Below are positions 1 to 11,604 of a DNA stretch of 64,000 nt, piece after piece (the stretch's first letter is position 1; the number at the start of each line of letters is the position of its first letter). Both the position numbers and the translations under genes were made by a program. Below the pieces are notes generated by a model. It was not told where the DNA came from. It saw only the letters and a program-made list of their open reading frames with translations, and did not search any database. Source of the stretch: Juglans regia (lineage: Eukaryota; Streptophyta; Magnoliopsida; Fagales; Juglandaceae); the NCBI RefSeq assembly GCF_001411555.2, contig NC_049911.1, forward strand, positions 4,216,001 through 4,280,000, in the 5' to 3' direction.

Positions 1-134
1 TACACGAAAATCACTCACTCTTATCTTCTTTTCCTCTCTATTCACGCACACACCCAAAGCTTCGACTGCACCACATTCGAATCAAGAGCATAACATACAC
101 ATAATGGTGAAAACCAAGAGCTCTTGGTTAGAAC

Positions 135-885
135 TAGGGGTGATTAACGGTCCGGTCGGACCGAACGGACCGACCGGACCGACCGTTTCGGTCCGGACCG
201 GACCGGACCGAGACTTAGACCGGTCCGGTCCGGTCCATATTTTAGAGGACCGAAATCATTCGGTCCGGTCCACGGTCCACAGTTTTTTCGGACCGGACCG
301 GACCGAATGAAAAATTAAAAAAAAATATATTTTTTATATATATTTTATATATAATAATTGTACAATTAACAATATAAATTTTTAAATATATTATTAATAC
401 TTGTTAATATTCTATAAATTAACAATATTTTATATATATCTTCATTTAACCTATCACTATTAACAATATAAAATTTTAAATATACTATTAACACTTGTTA
501 ATATTCTATGAATTAATAAATATATAATATCAATTAGTTAATTATATAGTAATTATATAAATTAATAATATAATTTTCATCTAATTTATTATCATTGACC
601 ATATAAAATATTTTTTTATTGAGTTTGTTACATAATCCACATTAATAAGTCACTTAGTTTAATTTAGTATTTTAAATAAATTTTTTTATTAATTATTAAA
701 AAAAAAAAAAAAAGAGGGCGGACCGACTGGACCGGACCGGACCGGACCGGACCGATAGCTATCGGTCCGGTCCGGTCCCTTTGGGTGTTCGGTCCGGTCC
801 GGTCCGGAAAAATAATGGACCGAAAATTTTCGGTCCATCGCCGGACCGGACCGGACCGGACCGGACCGGCCCGTTTGCAGCCCTA
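135..885. mobile_element. hAT-type MITE with subterminal GGACC arrays
   Basis: The element starts TAGGGGTG and ends CAGCCCTA (reverse complement TAGGGCTG). It is flanked by a perfect 8-bp target duplication GTTAGAAC at 127-134 and 886-893. Both ends carry dense alternating CCGGACCGG / CGGTCCGG repeats (about 148-308 and 717-870) that could fold into a long hairpin. The 400-bp centre is almost pure A+T. Eight-bp TSDs and TAGGG-like termini are typical of hAT elements. It has no coding capacity, so it would depend on a transposase in trans. Confidence 0.85.
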
Positions 886-3355
886 GTTAGAACAGTGCCA
901 ACCAAGCCTCCTCTTCAAGATTTTCGACTTTGTGAGTAATCTTTCTTCGTATATTTTCTTAATAGATGTTAGAAGGTTGTGTTAGTGTTCTAGTGGAAGC
1001 TTTTTCTACAAGAAATAAGTCGAATTATGGTGTCTTTGATGGCTGTGAGTTTCGGGTGACAACAATGCATTTGGTGTTGTTAGCCGAGTTTAAGTTTGAA
1101 AAAAGTTGGATTTTTATGACTTCCATGGTATATACGAATCTTGTATAAGCTTGGAACAAAGTTGTTATTTGGATGAAAGGTCCTTGCATGAAATTCAAGG
1201 TATTAGGGTTTATAATGCCATCTAGAGTCAATAATACATGTCATGGTTAGTATCTTAATGATTGAATATTTATTTGAGGTTGATCTCCTAATAATTGGAT
1301 TTTTGGATAATGTGATGCTTCAAGACTTAGAATAGGCTTGGAAATGAATTGCTTGGTTATGATCTATGAGGAAATCAAGATTAAGAATTTCATATGTTCA
1401 AAACTGTCAAAATGCATGTCTCGGGTTTTCTCTCTAAAGGTATGTTGGTTTATGTGGACTCGATATCCTAGGATGTGATCTTGATCATGACCATGTTTAG
1501 AAGAACTTTCGACGCTTTGATGTTTTAAGAATCATAAGTACAAAGGAAGCAAGATACCTTAAATAAAGTCCCGATTTTTAAGGTTTGATGACCAAACATG
1601 TGTTGGATGGTGTTTTCTCTTAGATTTGGTCATGTGTCGCGTGAATCAAAAGGATGAACACACTTTGGAGTTCTGTCCTAGAGTTAGATCGAGTACTTAA
1701 TTTTGGGTAAGGTGATTTCAAGTATGACATTAGGCCAAGTGCAGTGAATGATTTTAGGCTTCTTCTAATGAGGTATTTTCTGTGGTAAGATGACTGAGGA
1801 AACATATTTTGAGATTGGAAACAAGTCTAGAATGGATACTAAATGAAGTTGTTAAGCTTGGAGAAATTTGGGATTTGATGGCGATGTTGAAGGTTTAAAA
1901 CTTAATGTTCAATGTTTTAAAGTCAAGGGGTTAAAATAAAACTCTTGCTAGATTTTATAAGTTCATGTTTCAATTGAGGATCTCTCTAATGTTATTATGT
2001 TAGTACGCTTTTATTTCAGCTCATGTATTATACTCTTTGTAAGCAAGGAAAAGTTTGTAAGTAGACCCTCAACTTACCTCGGATAATATTCATATATGTT
2101 GTGTAAACTTTGCATCTTTGATTGCTATTGTGTATGCTCATTATTTCATGTTTCAATGTGTATGATGTTTTGGATTTATATTGATGACCATGCCATGATA
2201 AAACGTGTATGATGTTTCGGTTTTATATGATGACTTTGCAACATGCTTTCGTAAGTCTTGAAAGTTTCGGCCAAGTCATGTTCTTCTATATTAAGATGAT
2301 GATTTGCAACATGTTTTTGTAAGTTTTGATATTTCATGTGTTCTATGTTATCGTGCCATGATTTGAACATGTTACACTTGATTATTTCATGCACGGCAGT
2401 TCATGTGTCACATGTCAAGTGTAAGGAGTATGTCTTAAATCTGTCACATGCATTTGGGAACAAAAGGTTTTCCAAAGAAAAGTATTTGTAAATGTTTTAT
2501 CATGATCCCAAATGCTAGGACGGGGGAATGTCCTAGTGGAACTCCTCTGTCCATTCTGGAGTACTTAAGAACAGAGTAGTAACCCATGGGTCAACAAAGA
2601 ACCGTCGGCATGCCTCGAATGGAACTTTTTAGAAATGATGCTGGAGCGAGGTAGCACCTAACGCTAGTAAGTGCCATGACTACGGCAAGTAACTTGATGA
2701 AGTACTGTCATGTTATGATGAATATGAATAAGACGTATTCACCATAGTGTATAGACCATTGGTGGTGCGGTAACTAGCAGGAACACGTGGTGCTTAGGGG
2801 AGCCGTGATGTATCCGCCAAGTGTTATAAAAACAAGACAATGAGCTCACATGATACGAATCACGTGATATAATATGAATCACTTGATAAGATAAGATATG
2901 ATATGAATGTTTAAAGATCAACACAAAAATGATGTCAAAGATGTTTTCTGAAAAAATCTACGGATTCTGTTACATGTCTTTTGAAAAATGTCAAGTTGCA
3001 TAAGTCAAGTTTTACGTCAAGTACATGTTCATGCATTCATCTCATGGTTTTACCATTGTATGCTTATGTTATATGTTGTATGTTGTTTATTTACTTACTG
3101 CGATTTCTCGAAATCTCACCATGGTAGTTTCTACCACCATTCACAACCCAGAATAGTAGAACCTTTAGCAGGACCAGGAGTAGCGAGTCAGGATGATGAT
3201 GAAGGCTAAGGATAAGCTCAACCTGGAGAAAAGAACATAACCTACTTGGAGATAGCTGAGATTAGAAGGATGATTTAATGATTTCTTTGTTAAGATTTGT
3301 TTAGACAATACGTGTTATGTAAGTGTAAACAAGGAGTTTGATATTACATTACTAA

Positions 3356-3926
3356 GAGCATTAGCATTGGTCTATGCATATGCATATGCAAAGTCATATT
3401 TGCATAATATGACCCTAAAATCTTCTACATTGGCTTATGCATATCCAAATATTTAGCTACCTATGAATAGTGCTTATCCAAATTTGGATAACCACTATTC
3501 ACCCTATAAATCATATTTAAATAATTATTTCTCTCTCCTCCCACTCTCTCTCACACAATCCTTTCATTTTCTCCATCCTTCAACAACAAAACAAACCTTC
3601 ACTTGCACATTCATTTTATTATTATAATATATTATATATATTTTTTTCATTTTATTATATTTTTAATATATTATTATTAAAAAATTATATTTTTTATTAT
3701 TACATTTGTATTATTAATGTCAAATGTATGTAGTGGATGTTAATTGCAAAATATATATAAAAAATTGATTTTAGCAAAATAGTAATAATAATAAAATAAT
3801 AATATTTTATTATTATTTTGTCTCAAATATGCATAAGCCAATGTGGAAATTTTGCTTAAATGGCAAAGTAGATATGCAAAAGAGGTAATTTTGTATATGC
3901 ATATGCATAAACCAATACTAATGATC
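3356..3926. mobile_element. PIF/Harbinger-like (Tourist-type) MITE
   Basis: The terminal inverted repeats are GAGCATTAGCATTGGT at the left and, on the reverse strand of the right end, GATCATTAGTATTGGT. They continue into matching TATGCATATGCATA stretches. The element is flanked by TAA at 3353-3355 and 3927-3929, the 3-bp target duplication expected of PIF/Harbinger elements. It is 571 bp, AT-rich and non-coding, and has inserted into the Gypsy-LTR-like repeat. Confidence 0.75.
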
Positions 3927-4099
3927 TAAGAAGTGTGATTCAAAGCAATGAATGAAGAAGTTGGGATATTAGTTTTATTCTGGTACAACATTTAAATGAC
4001 TTATTCCACTGCGATTTATTACATACTACTAGTATACATAGGTGCATTACATCTTATTTGTCATGTACAAGGAGTATGTATTCTTGTGTTGCATGTCCC

Positions 4100-5640
4100 A
4101 GCGTTTCGGACATCATCCAATGCCAAGCAGGGGGTGGGGCCGCCATAGTATGTATCACCATGACCTTGTACAAAGATCTAACCAAAAAATTCTTATTTCC
4201 AGGATGAGTCCAAAGCAATATGCCATCCCCTCATGACCTTATGTTTAGAGCATATAAGAAGCTATAAAAATATGTGATGCCCCCCACCTCTCAATCATGG
4301 ACATCTCTAATAAATCTTTCTGGCCACTGAATAAAACCAGCATAATTATCCATATAATCAGCCACAAAAGCACCTTTATCGAAGGCAATCCTAAAAAGAC
4401 AAGGGAAAAACATTCTTCAAGACATCATCTCCACACCCTAAGGGTGTGGAGATTTTTTTTTTTTTTCTTATCAAAAAATCTCCACACCCTAAGTCATGCC
4501 AAAATCTGATCAGGGTACCCCTACCCACCTCAGATCTGAAATTTCTGGAGAAATCCCCCATCAATTTCAAATGAATTTCCACACTCCCACGCCATATGCC
4601 CCTCTTATTATGTTTGAGTACCAACCTCTCCAAATACTCTCATATTTGGCATCAATTACAATACTCCAAAGGGCATCCCCTTCTTGATGGTACCACCACA
4701 ACTATTTTCCTAAAAGTGCCTAATTATAGAAGTTCTCAACTTTTTAACCCCCAAACCTCCAAAAGATAAAGGAGTACAAATCTTGCTGCACTTAAGCAAG
4801 TGGAATTTTTTCTCATCCTCCAAACCTCCCCACAAAAAAGCACAGAAGATCATTTCCATTCTATTGGCCACACCTACAGGCAAAGGGAATAAAGATAGGA
4901 AATAAGTTGGAATGTTCGATAAGCTACTCTTGATTAAAGTGATTCTTACCCCTTTAGAAAAATAAATCCTTTCCAACTACCGAATCTACATTCAATCTTC
5001 TCGATGACCCCGTCCCATATTGCCTTGGATTTATGAGATGCCCCCAATGGAAGACCAAGGTACTTCATTGGCAAATTATAAACTTTAGAACTCAAAATTA
5101 TCAGCCAAATCCCCTAAGTTATTAACCAAACCAACAGGGACCATTTCAAACTTAGACAAATTCACCTTTAAGCCAGAAACAACTTGAAAACATAGCAATA
5201 GTGCCTGTAACGAACAAATCTAGTCAAGGTTCAGCTCACAAAGGATCTAGGTGTCTTTAGCGAAGAGTAGATGAGAGACATTAATGATGCGATGCGAAGA
5301 GCTACCTACCTAGAAACTCGAGATAAAACCTCTATTTGCCGCCTTCATTATTATGCTCAAGACGTCCATTACAAACAAAAAGGAAAGAGGACAAAGGATC
5401 CTCTTGTTTCAATCCCTGGGAGCTATTAAAAAAACTCGCTGAGGTACCATTAACCAAAACCGAAAATCTACCAGTAGAGATGCAGTTCTTCATCCACTTA
5501 CACCACCTCTCCCCAAAACCATACCTGCCAAGAATGTACACCAAAAAAATCCCAATTAACATGATCAAAAGCCTTCTCCATGTCAAGTTTACAAGTTCCA
5601 TTTTCTTTATTATTTTTTTCTGTAAGTATGTTCCATTTTC
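4100..5640 (-). mobile_element. Degenerate L1-type LINE fragment (RT to C-terminal region)
   Basis: Read on the minus strand, three broken frames follow the order of a plant LINE ORF2. 5332-5601 holds the reverse transcriptase part (GLKQEDPLSSFLF). 4710-4976 holds the region after the RT core ([26 protein letters not shown]). 4391-4633 and the sequence down to about 4100 match the downstream domain of the intact copy at 29485-31227. Frameshifts and stops separate the pieces. A 38-bp intrusion sits at 4445-4482. It is not functional. Confidence 0.8.
4431..4500. repeat. 14-bp direct repeat flanking a tiny oligo-T insertion
   Basis: CTCCACACCCTAAG occurs at about 4431-4444 and again at about 4486-4499. 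Between the copies lie a short inverted piece of the same motif (GGTGTGGAGA) and an oligo-T run followed by CTTATCAAAA. CTTATCAAAA resembles the end of the 3' tail shared by LINEs in this window (ACTTATCAAAAA), but it follows the T run rather than preceding an A run. It looks like a very short retrotransposition or repair event with its own target duplication. Confidence 0.5.
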
Positions 5641-6270
5641 TTTAAATTATAGGAATCAATCTCACCAAAATTAGGAAATAAGCACTATACACAACTATTT
5701 TGGCAAGCCCACAAATTATATGATTAAGAATCTATGGTAACATTTGGTTGACATCATAGTTCAAGAATTCTGGGAAGGATTTCCAAGTATTTCCTCTTTG
5801 GTTGAAAATAGTTTAAGGTAATCTAGGTGCCCTCCCTCCTGACCGCTCTCCCTTTCCCCCTGTTGAAGCCAAGCACCACCACCAACAACTTCCACTCGAA
5901 AGCTTAACCTCTGGTGCTCTTTTATGAGTTTGAACATTGGATTCCAGGCCCTCTCAATTTTGGTGTATTAATTATTATGGATCGTGTAGTGTTGTGTTGG
6001 GGAGGTCTATGAAGCGGGATTCACTTTCGAGTACTTGAGTCAATTGATAGCAACAGAACTTTTTCACTGTGTGTGGGGAGGTGCTTTCTCTTCTTTGTTC
6101 AATTGCTTCTTTCTATATGTTTACCATGGGTTTTGTTTATTTTTCATTGTTCATTTTTTTTTTTTTTTTCGTCTTAATGTTGGTTGAGGGGTGGAGAAAT
6201 ACAAGGAATAGGTTAGTGTTGTTATGAGAGGATGTGCTTTTTGGGACATAGGGGAATGCAATTATTATTT
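5641..6270. other. Non-coding spacer
   Basis: There is no convincing reading frame, RNA gene or terminal repeat. It contains a T-run near 6151 and a moderately GC-rich stretch at 5820-5900. It separates two minus-strand LINE fragments. Confidence 0.5.
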
Positions 6271-6274
6271 TTTT

Positions 6275-7110
6275 GGTGATCAATAAACAATAATTTTATT
6301 GATGATATTGATAGGCATAGCACAGGTACACAAGACATATACAAGAGCAAAACCTAAGCATAAGTGTCTAGTGATACAGGAAAGTCATGAATATTCAGGC
6401 CATTAAAATCTATTACAATCAACCAATGGAATAAAGTACTAAAAAGAAAATTCTACACTTGTCTATTGATAGCTCGTGATCCTCAAAACTTCTTTCATTC
6501 CTCTCCTCTCCCTCCAAAGACACCACCATAGTCAAATTGCGCATAATTGGGACCACCTTCCGTATTGATGCGAGTTGCGCATTACAACATAGGCCTTTCC
6601 AGTTTACTAGGAAATCAATCACCCTTCTTGGCATAACCTAACTAATCTCACACTAGCAAATAATTCATTTTGTAGTGTCATGGCAACCTCACAGTGAAGT
6701 AGCAAGTGATCAGCAGTTTCCCTAATATTCTTGCACATGCAAAAAATTTATTATAACAATTTGACCTTTCCTTTGATAAATTAATCACCCTTCTTGGCAT
6801 AACCTAGCTAATCCCATGCTAGCAAATAATTCATTCTACAGTGTCATGGCAACCTCACAATGAAGTAGCAAGTGATCAACAGTTTCCCTACTATTCTTGC
6901 ACATGCAACAAAAATTTATTATAACAATTTGACCTTTCCTCCAATTATCTAAGGTGAGGATCTTCCCCAAGGAAGCCGTACATACAAAGAAAGTTCCTTG
7001 AAATGGTGCTTTAATCTTCCAAATACTCTTCCATGGGGAATGAAATTATAAAAGGACTTTAGAAACTTGTGGAGTAGCATTGATGCTGAGAGGATATATT
7101 ATGCACAAGT
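6275..7110 (-). mobile_element. LINE 3' fragment with internally duplicated zinc-finger segment
   Basis: On the minus strand the end at 6275-6360 is the shared LINE 3' tail (gtacctgtgctatgcctatc, then a polyA-like run). 6419-6634 encodes the C-terminal LINE block (motif ERNERSFEDHE, which matches ERNERLFEDHE in the intact copy). Upstream, the zf-RVT-type segment (CKN..., DHLLLHCEV) occurs twice, at about 6610-6776 and 6777-6942, as a diverged tandem duplication. 6950-7110 continues into the region before the finger. Confidence 0.8.
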
Positions 7111-7227
7111 TTTTATTGTGGAAGAAATTCCCATATTCAATATTGAATTTCTGTTTCTTATTAATTTTGGTCCACGTGATTTCACTTCAATTTTTAATTT
7201 TATAGTAATATAATATTCTCATCAAAA

Positions 7228-7335
7228 TTTCATTTTTTTTATTAGTAAATAAGAACTTTATTAATCAGAAAGTAGGCATAGCCCAAGTACACTGGACATA
7301 TACAAGAGCAACACCTATTCGTGACTTATCAAAAT
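7228..7335 (-). mobile_element. LINE 3'-tail fragment
   Basis: The reverse complement carries the tail shared by the LINEs here: GTGTACTTGGGCTATGCCTA, then TTAATAAAG and TTTACTAATAAAAAA. Only about 100 bp of LINE remains, so it is a severely 5'-truncated copy. Confidence 0.7.
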
Positions 7336-7435
7336 CTCTATTAAGGCTATTTGTCAACTCACGATTCATATTTTTCTTATGTGTTTTTTTTTGTAAGTAT
7401 TATATTAAAAAAAAAAAGGGGGATTTGGCAAGGTG

Positions 7436-7650
7436 TTATTCACTGTGCCTAGGAAATGCTCTACTAAGGCAAAGTGACTCAACTCCCTTGCACAAGACTA
7501 TGCCTCTTATATACTCCACAATAAGAATGGAAGGAAACACCCTGAATCCATGGGCTATCAGATCAAAGGCATCCAAATAAGAGGCATCTTCATCAATCAT
7601 AAACAAGAATACATATAACAGAGAGAGAGAGAGAGCTTGGTAATTTTTCT
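7436..7650 (-). other. Unrecognised minus-strand frame, possibly an exon remnant
   Basis: A stop-free minus-strand frame ends at 7436 and reads through AFDLIAHGFRVFPSILIVEY. Its composition is more protein-like than the surrounding AT-rich DNA, but I recognise no family. No clear start or splice sites decide its limits, and a GA microsatellite (7619-7635) interrupts its upstream side. It may be an exon remnant or chance. Confidence 0.2.
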
Positions 7651-8149
7651 TATATATGTGGATTACCAATATGTTATATTGATACCTAGTTATAAGATAG
7701 ATGAAACAAATTATTTGTATTCAGACTTGCGCGAAGCAAAGATTTAGGGGTAACAAAGTACGTTTAACTACTGATAATTAAAAGAAAGTTGCACGAGAAT
7801 TTCGGTTGCAAACAACTTAAGCAATGCCCATGATTATAGATGCTGGATTAAACTAGTAGTGTACATAAGAGGTGAAAAATGCTTTTTTGTGTTTTCTCGG
7901 TAATGGAGGCATGTATACTATATTACTATAACGTCTTGATTTGCCTTCCCTTGTTACATAATACTATAAGTGTTTTCAACCATCATTTAAATAGTTCCTC
8001 ATCCAAAAGTGGATAAAGTTCCCAAACAGCATGCATTTTAAAGTAAATAAACATAAAAGTCTTCCTAAAATATCCTTCAATGTTACAAGAAAGGTAGGTT
8101 CAAATTTAAGGGTAACAAGGGAAGTTAAATGGTAAATACTTATTTGGGA

Positions 8150-9733
8150 TTGTCGCTGTGCAGGAGCTGCTGCTGTGTTTTGAAGCAGTGTTTGGTTTAA
8201 AAATGAATTATGATAAATCCGAGTTGGTACCGATTGGAGAAGTTCAGGATATAAGGGAGTTGGCCGGCATACTGGGTTGTAAGATAGTGTCTCTTCCTAT
8301 GACTTATCTGGGATTGCCGCTGGGTATAGCACCGAGGGCACGCTCGATTTGGGATACAGTAATTGAAAAAGTAGAGAGGAGACTAGCAGGGTGGAAGAGA
8401 ATGTATTTGTCGAAAGGGGACTGGACTACATTAATCAAAAGTACACTTTCTAACCTACTCATCTACTTTCTATCATTATCACCTTTACCGGCAAGTGTGG
8501 CCGGTCGATTTGAGAAGTTACAAAAAGATTTTCTGTGGGGGGGCTTAGGAGATGAGTTTAAATTCCACTTAGTCAAGTGGGAGATGGTATGCCATCCTAT
8601 CTCCAATGGTGATTTGGGTGTTAGAAATTTGAGGTTGTTTAACCGGGCATTACTTGGCAAATGGTTATGGCGATTTACCAATGAACCAGAGGCCTTATGG
8701 AAGAATGTGATCAAGAACAAATATGGTGATGTAGGGGAGGGGTGGTGTACTAGAGAAGTTAGAGGAGCTTCTGGAATGGGGCTATGGAAACATATTAGAA
8801 GAGGATGGGAGGTCTTTCATTGTTATACTAGATTACAATTGGGGACAGGTTCCAAGATCAGATTTTGGAAGGATGCTTGGTGTAGTAACAGTATTCTACA
8901 AGATCTGTTTCCTTCTCTTTTCTTGATTGCAAGCGCCAAAGATGCCATAGTGGCGGAGGTCATGGAAGTCTCTGGTAGGAACAGTCATTGGAACATCAAT
9001 CTGAACCGTGCGGCACACGATTGGGAGATGGAGAGTTTTGTAGATTTTTATAGTCTCTTGTACTCTGTTCATCCAAATATCCAGCATGAAGATGAGTTGT
9101 GGTGGAGTCCTGCAGGGAAAGGGGTGTTCTCTATTTGTTTTTTCTATAAGGTTCTCACACAAATTCCAGAGATACAGTTTCCTTGGAGAAGGCTTTGGCG
9201 TCACAAGGTTCCTCCCAAAACCTCTTTCTTTGTGTTGGCAGCATCTTTGGGCAAAATTCTCACCACGGATAATCATTGCAGATTGGTGTTGTATGTGTAA
9301 AAGAGGGGTGAGTCGGTGAATCATTTACTTTTACACTGCGAAATAGTCAGGACTCTTTGGGACGAGGTGTTTAAAAGAATGGATTTCGCATGGGTTATGC
9401 TGGAAACCGTTTTGGATGTGTTGGCTTGCTGAATCTCAATTTGAGAGGAGAGACAGATCAAAGCAGTTTGGAAGATGATCCTTATCTGTATTATGTGGTG
9501 CTTATGACAGGAGCGCAATGAGATGACTTTTGAAGACAAAGAGAGATCTTTAGAGGAGCTAAAACTGTTATTTTTTAGGGCTGTTTGTACTTGGGCCATT
9601 GCTGTAGACTTTAATGGCATGGACTTTCATAACTTCTTAGTTTCTAATGCTCCTACATAATCAGGGCATTTTTCTTTGTAATTTGACACTTGGTGATTTA
9701 ATAAATTCTTGTTTTACTTATCAAAAAAAAAAA
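8150..9733 (+). mobile_element. 5'-truncated L1-type LINE, ORF2 C-terminal half with stops
   Basis: An open frame from about 8161 to 9300 encodes the post-catalytic part of LINE ORF2: CFEAVFGLKMNYDKSE, TYLGLPLG, WKRMYLSKGDWTTLIKSTLS, FLWGGLGDEFKFHLVKWE. It then hits a TAA at 9298-9300. The same frame continues with the zf-RVT motif (ESVNHLLLHCEI) and further stops to about 9660. It ends in a tail with CTTATC and oligo-A at 9716-9733. The GTG at 8158 is not a real start, because the element lacks its 5' part. It aligns residue by residue with the copy at 29485-31227. Confidence 0.88.
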
Positions 9734-9824
9734 ATACTTATATTTTTAGAATCATATGTTTTAGGGCTGAAAAAATAAGAATCAATTTTTAGATTGCTTC
9801 CATTGGAATTTGATCCCCCTATGT

Positions 9825-10113
9825 CTCATGTGGTCATTTGGCTTGAAAGGAACGACCGAGCTTCGGAGATCTAACGATCATTGGATGAACTTATATGTTT
9901 CTTTCCTGATGAGTATGAACTTAGATGTTTCTTTTTCCATAACTTATTTCTTTGGGTTTTGGCTATTGTATTAAATGACTAGCATTCATGATTTTCTGGT
10001 ACCTTTTTCAAGTTCCTAACTTAAAATTCAGTTTTCGCTTTCATATACTTCCTATGTACTTGGGCTTTGCCTATTACTAGTTTCAATAAAATCTTTCCTA
10101 CTTATAAAAAAAA
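9825..10113 (+). mobile_element. LINE 3'-end fragment
   Basis: The sequence matches the last part of LINE ORF2 (ERND/E motif near 9850) and then the shared 3' tail: cctatgtacttgggctttgc, cctattactag, CTTATAAAAAAA. It is heavily degenerate. It lies about 440 bp from the end of the last visible BCAT exon. Confidence 0.7.
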
Positions 10114-10551
10114 TAAGCATCCAATTTATTACAAAATGACAGGAATAAATCTCATATTCCAAATTTATCTTCCATGGGAATATTTTTGGGAAAAGTAATT
10201 CCTCCAATATCCCAAGAATCAGACAATATGAGAATCTAATATTCCTTGGAACCTAATCAGATTCTTTATCAAACCAAGCATTGCATTTATAACATACCAA
10301 TCATTAGATTCTCTGGCATCATATTCCTAAAAATCTAATACCATTTGGTATATTGGGTTCCATGAATCAAGTGTCACCTAAAAAGTATAGAAAACCAAAA
10401 GTGAGATTTCTTAACTACATCCTTAAACTACGATAATGTGCTACATGCTCAAAATTGAAACCAGTTCACAATGAATACCACTGACATTAACATCATTATT
10501 TATCTAGTAAAGAGATAAATAGAATATGCATATGAAGATTTAAGATCGCAC
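10114..10551. other. AT-rich flank 3' of the BCAT fragment
   Basis: I looked on the minus strand for the next conserved BCAT block (GLFEGLKAYR) and did not find it. The stretch is AT-rich, with repeated ATATTCC/GGAATA words that suggest a small decayed MITE around 10140-10370. Confidence 0.4.
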
Positions 10552-11489
10552 CTGACCATAATTCAAGACTCCGGCTGAGGGGTTCATTTCAATGTTCCCA
10601 AAACGCTGTAATTCACCTTTAGAGAAGTCTCCATCTCGAGCACATTTCATGATATACATATAATCAGTAGGAAGAAATGCAAATCCAAGGTTCTCCCAGT
10701 CTATGTTGGCTAATTCGGCTGTTTCACTGACGTTTAAAAAAGCATGTCAATGGCCTAGAATGAATTCAACCAAGAGAGAGAAAGATTGCCGATGTAACTG
10801 GTGTGAAACTAGCTTATGGTTATGGCTTTCAAGCTAACTCATATCTCTGTGTGTTTGTCACTAAAAGTTACCTGCAGACACTTGGCATGTACTATAAAGC
10901 CCATAACAAGTTAGATCATCATGAACTCGAACTATTGTCTCTAATTTTTTTATATTATGTTAAGAAAGGCCAAAACTCAAAAACTATAACGTCATTCAAA
11001 AAATGAACGGCCAAATTTAACAGAGCATATGATTTCACCACGATAACTCTGTTTTCATAGCAATAGTCGGCGCGACTCAGTTTTGAACGACGACAATAAT
11101 ATTATAATACCACACAAACCTGTAAGTATCAGATAAAACGGCATCACGCATAGAGGGTGAACGTGCTTGAAGAGCTGTATAAGAAGCCAAGGGAAGCTGC
11201 TTTTGGAGCTGCAAACAAAGCCATTTTCTCACAAGGAACCAAAACTCAAAAGCGTTTTTTCGATAAAATTTGGAACTCAGAAAGTGAAGCATGCGCAAGA
11301 GAAAATGAACCAGGCGAAGGATGGAGGGAAAGGAAATGGAGAGTTTACCTTGAGAGAGGAAGGAGAGGAAAGTGATCCGTCGGCGAAGGGGGACGGGGAA
11401 GGGACATAAGTGTAAGAATTGCGGCGGAAGAAGGGGCACGATAGGTAATTTGGCTGAAGCCCAGCAAAGGCGGCGGCGCTTCTCTCCAT
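10552..11489 (-). pseudogene. 5' part (exons 1-3) of a plastid-type branched-chain aminotransferase
   Basis: BCAT interconverts leucine, isoleucine and valine with their 2-oxo acids, using pyridoxal phosphate. Exon 1 is 11349-11489, starts with ATG at 11489 and ends AAG|GTAAAC. Exon 2 is 11120-11208 (TTTGCAG acceptor, ACAG|GTTTGT donor). Exon 3 is 10552-10726 (CGTCAG acceptor, TCAG|GTGCGA donor). Together they give 405 bp, exactly 135 codons. The first 75 or so residues are Ser/Pro/Arg-rich, like a plastid transit peptide. Exon 3 encodes the diagnostic IDWENLGF, PTDYMY and FGNIEMNPSAGVLNYGQ. The next family block and the PLP lysine are not found in the remaining 10.5 kb. Either the gene is truncated or intron 3 is extremely long. 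The exons show no frameshift or stop. Confidence 0.75.
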
Positions 11490-11594
11490 TTCTGCTATGC
11501 TCTGCTCTGCCCTCTCTCTCTCTCTCTCTCTGGGAACAGAGTGCCTCTCTAGTCTTTGCGCGTGCGTGATTCTCTCTCTATCTCCTCTGTCCGC

Positions 11595-11604
11595 TATATT
11601 AAAG
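11595..11604 (-). promoter_or_regulatory. Possible TATA element of the BCAT fragment
   Basis: TTTAATATAG on the minus strand lies about 105 bp upstream of the BCAT ATG. Between them is a CT/GA-rich leader (11511-11532), common in plant 5' UTRs. The match to TATAAA is weak. Confidence 0.3.

Larger units (their letters stand above)
1..4060 (+). repeat. Gypsy-LTR-like non-coding repeat, window starts inside it
   Basis: I see no coding exon here beyond short chance frames. The composition looks like a long, transcribed LTR of a plant Ty3/Gypsy element: a leader near 1-130, a splice-donor-like GTGAGT near 930, a long middle section with 'tag-cacc' type text around 2510-2830, and an end near 4053 resembling a gcattacatc LTR terminus. 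Two diverged copies of a roughly 110-bp sequence lie near 2160-2400. Two MITEs (135-885 and 3356-3926) interrupt it. Assignment to Gypsy is by resemblance only. The left terminus lies outside the window and no matching second LTR is visible. Confidence 0.35.

Noticed and set aside
104..310. 68-codon frame through the GGACC repeat
   Set aside because: After codon 10 it is simply translated MITE repeat (Gly/Pro/Asp/Arg periodicity), not a gene.
58..930. Functional gene starting at ATG 104
   Set aside because: The post-MITE continuation has no recognisable protein and the surroundings look like LTR DNA.
8158..8160. Start codon of a 380-codon protein
   Set aside because: The codon is GTG and the frame begins in the middle of a LINE ORF2 domain, so the copy is 5'-truncated.
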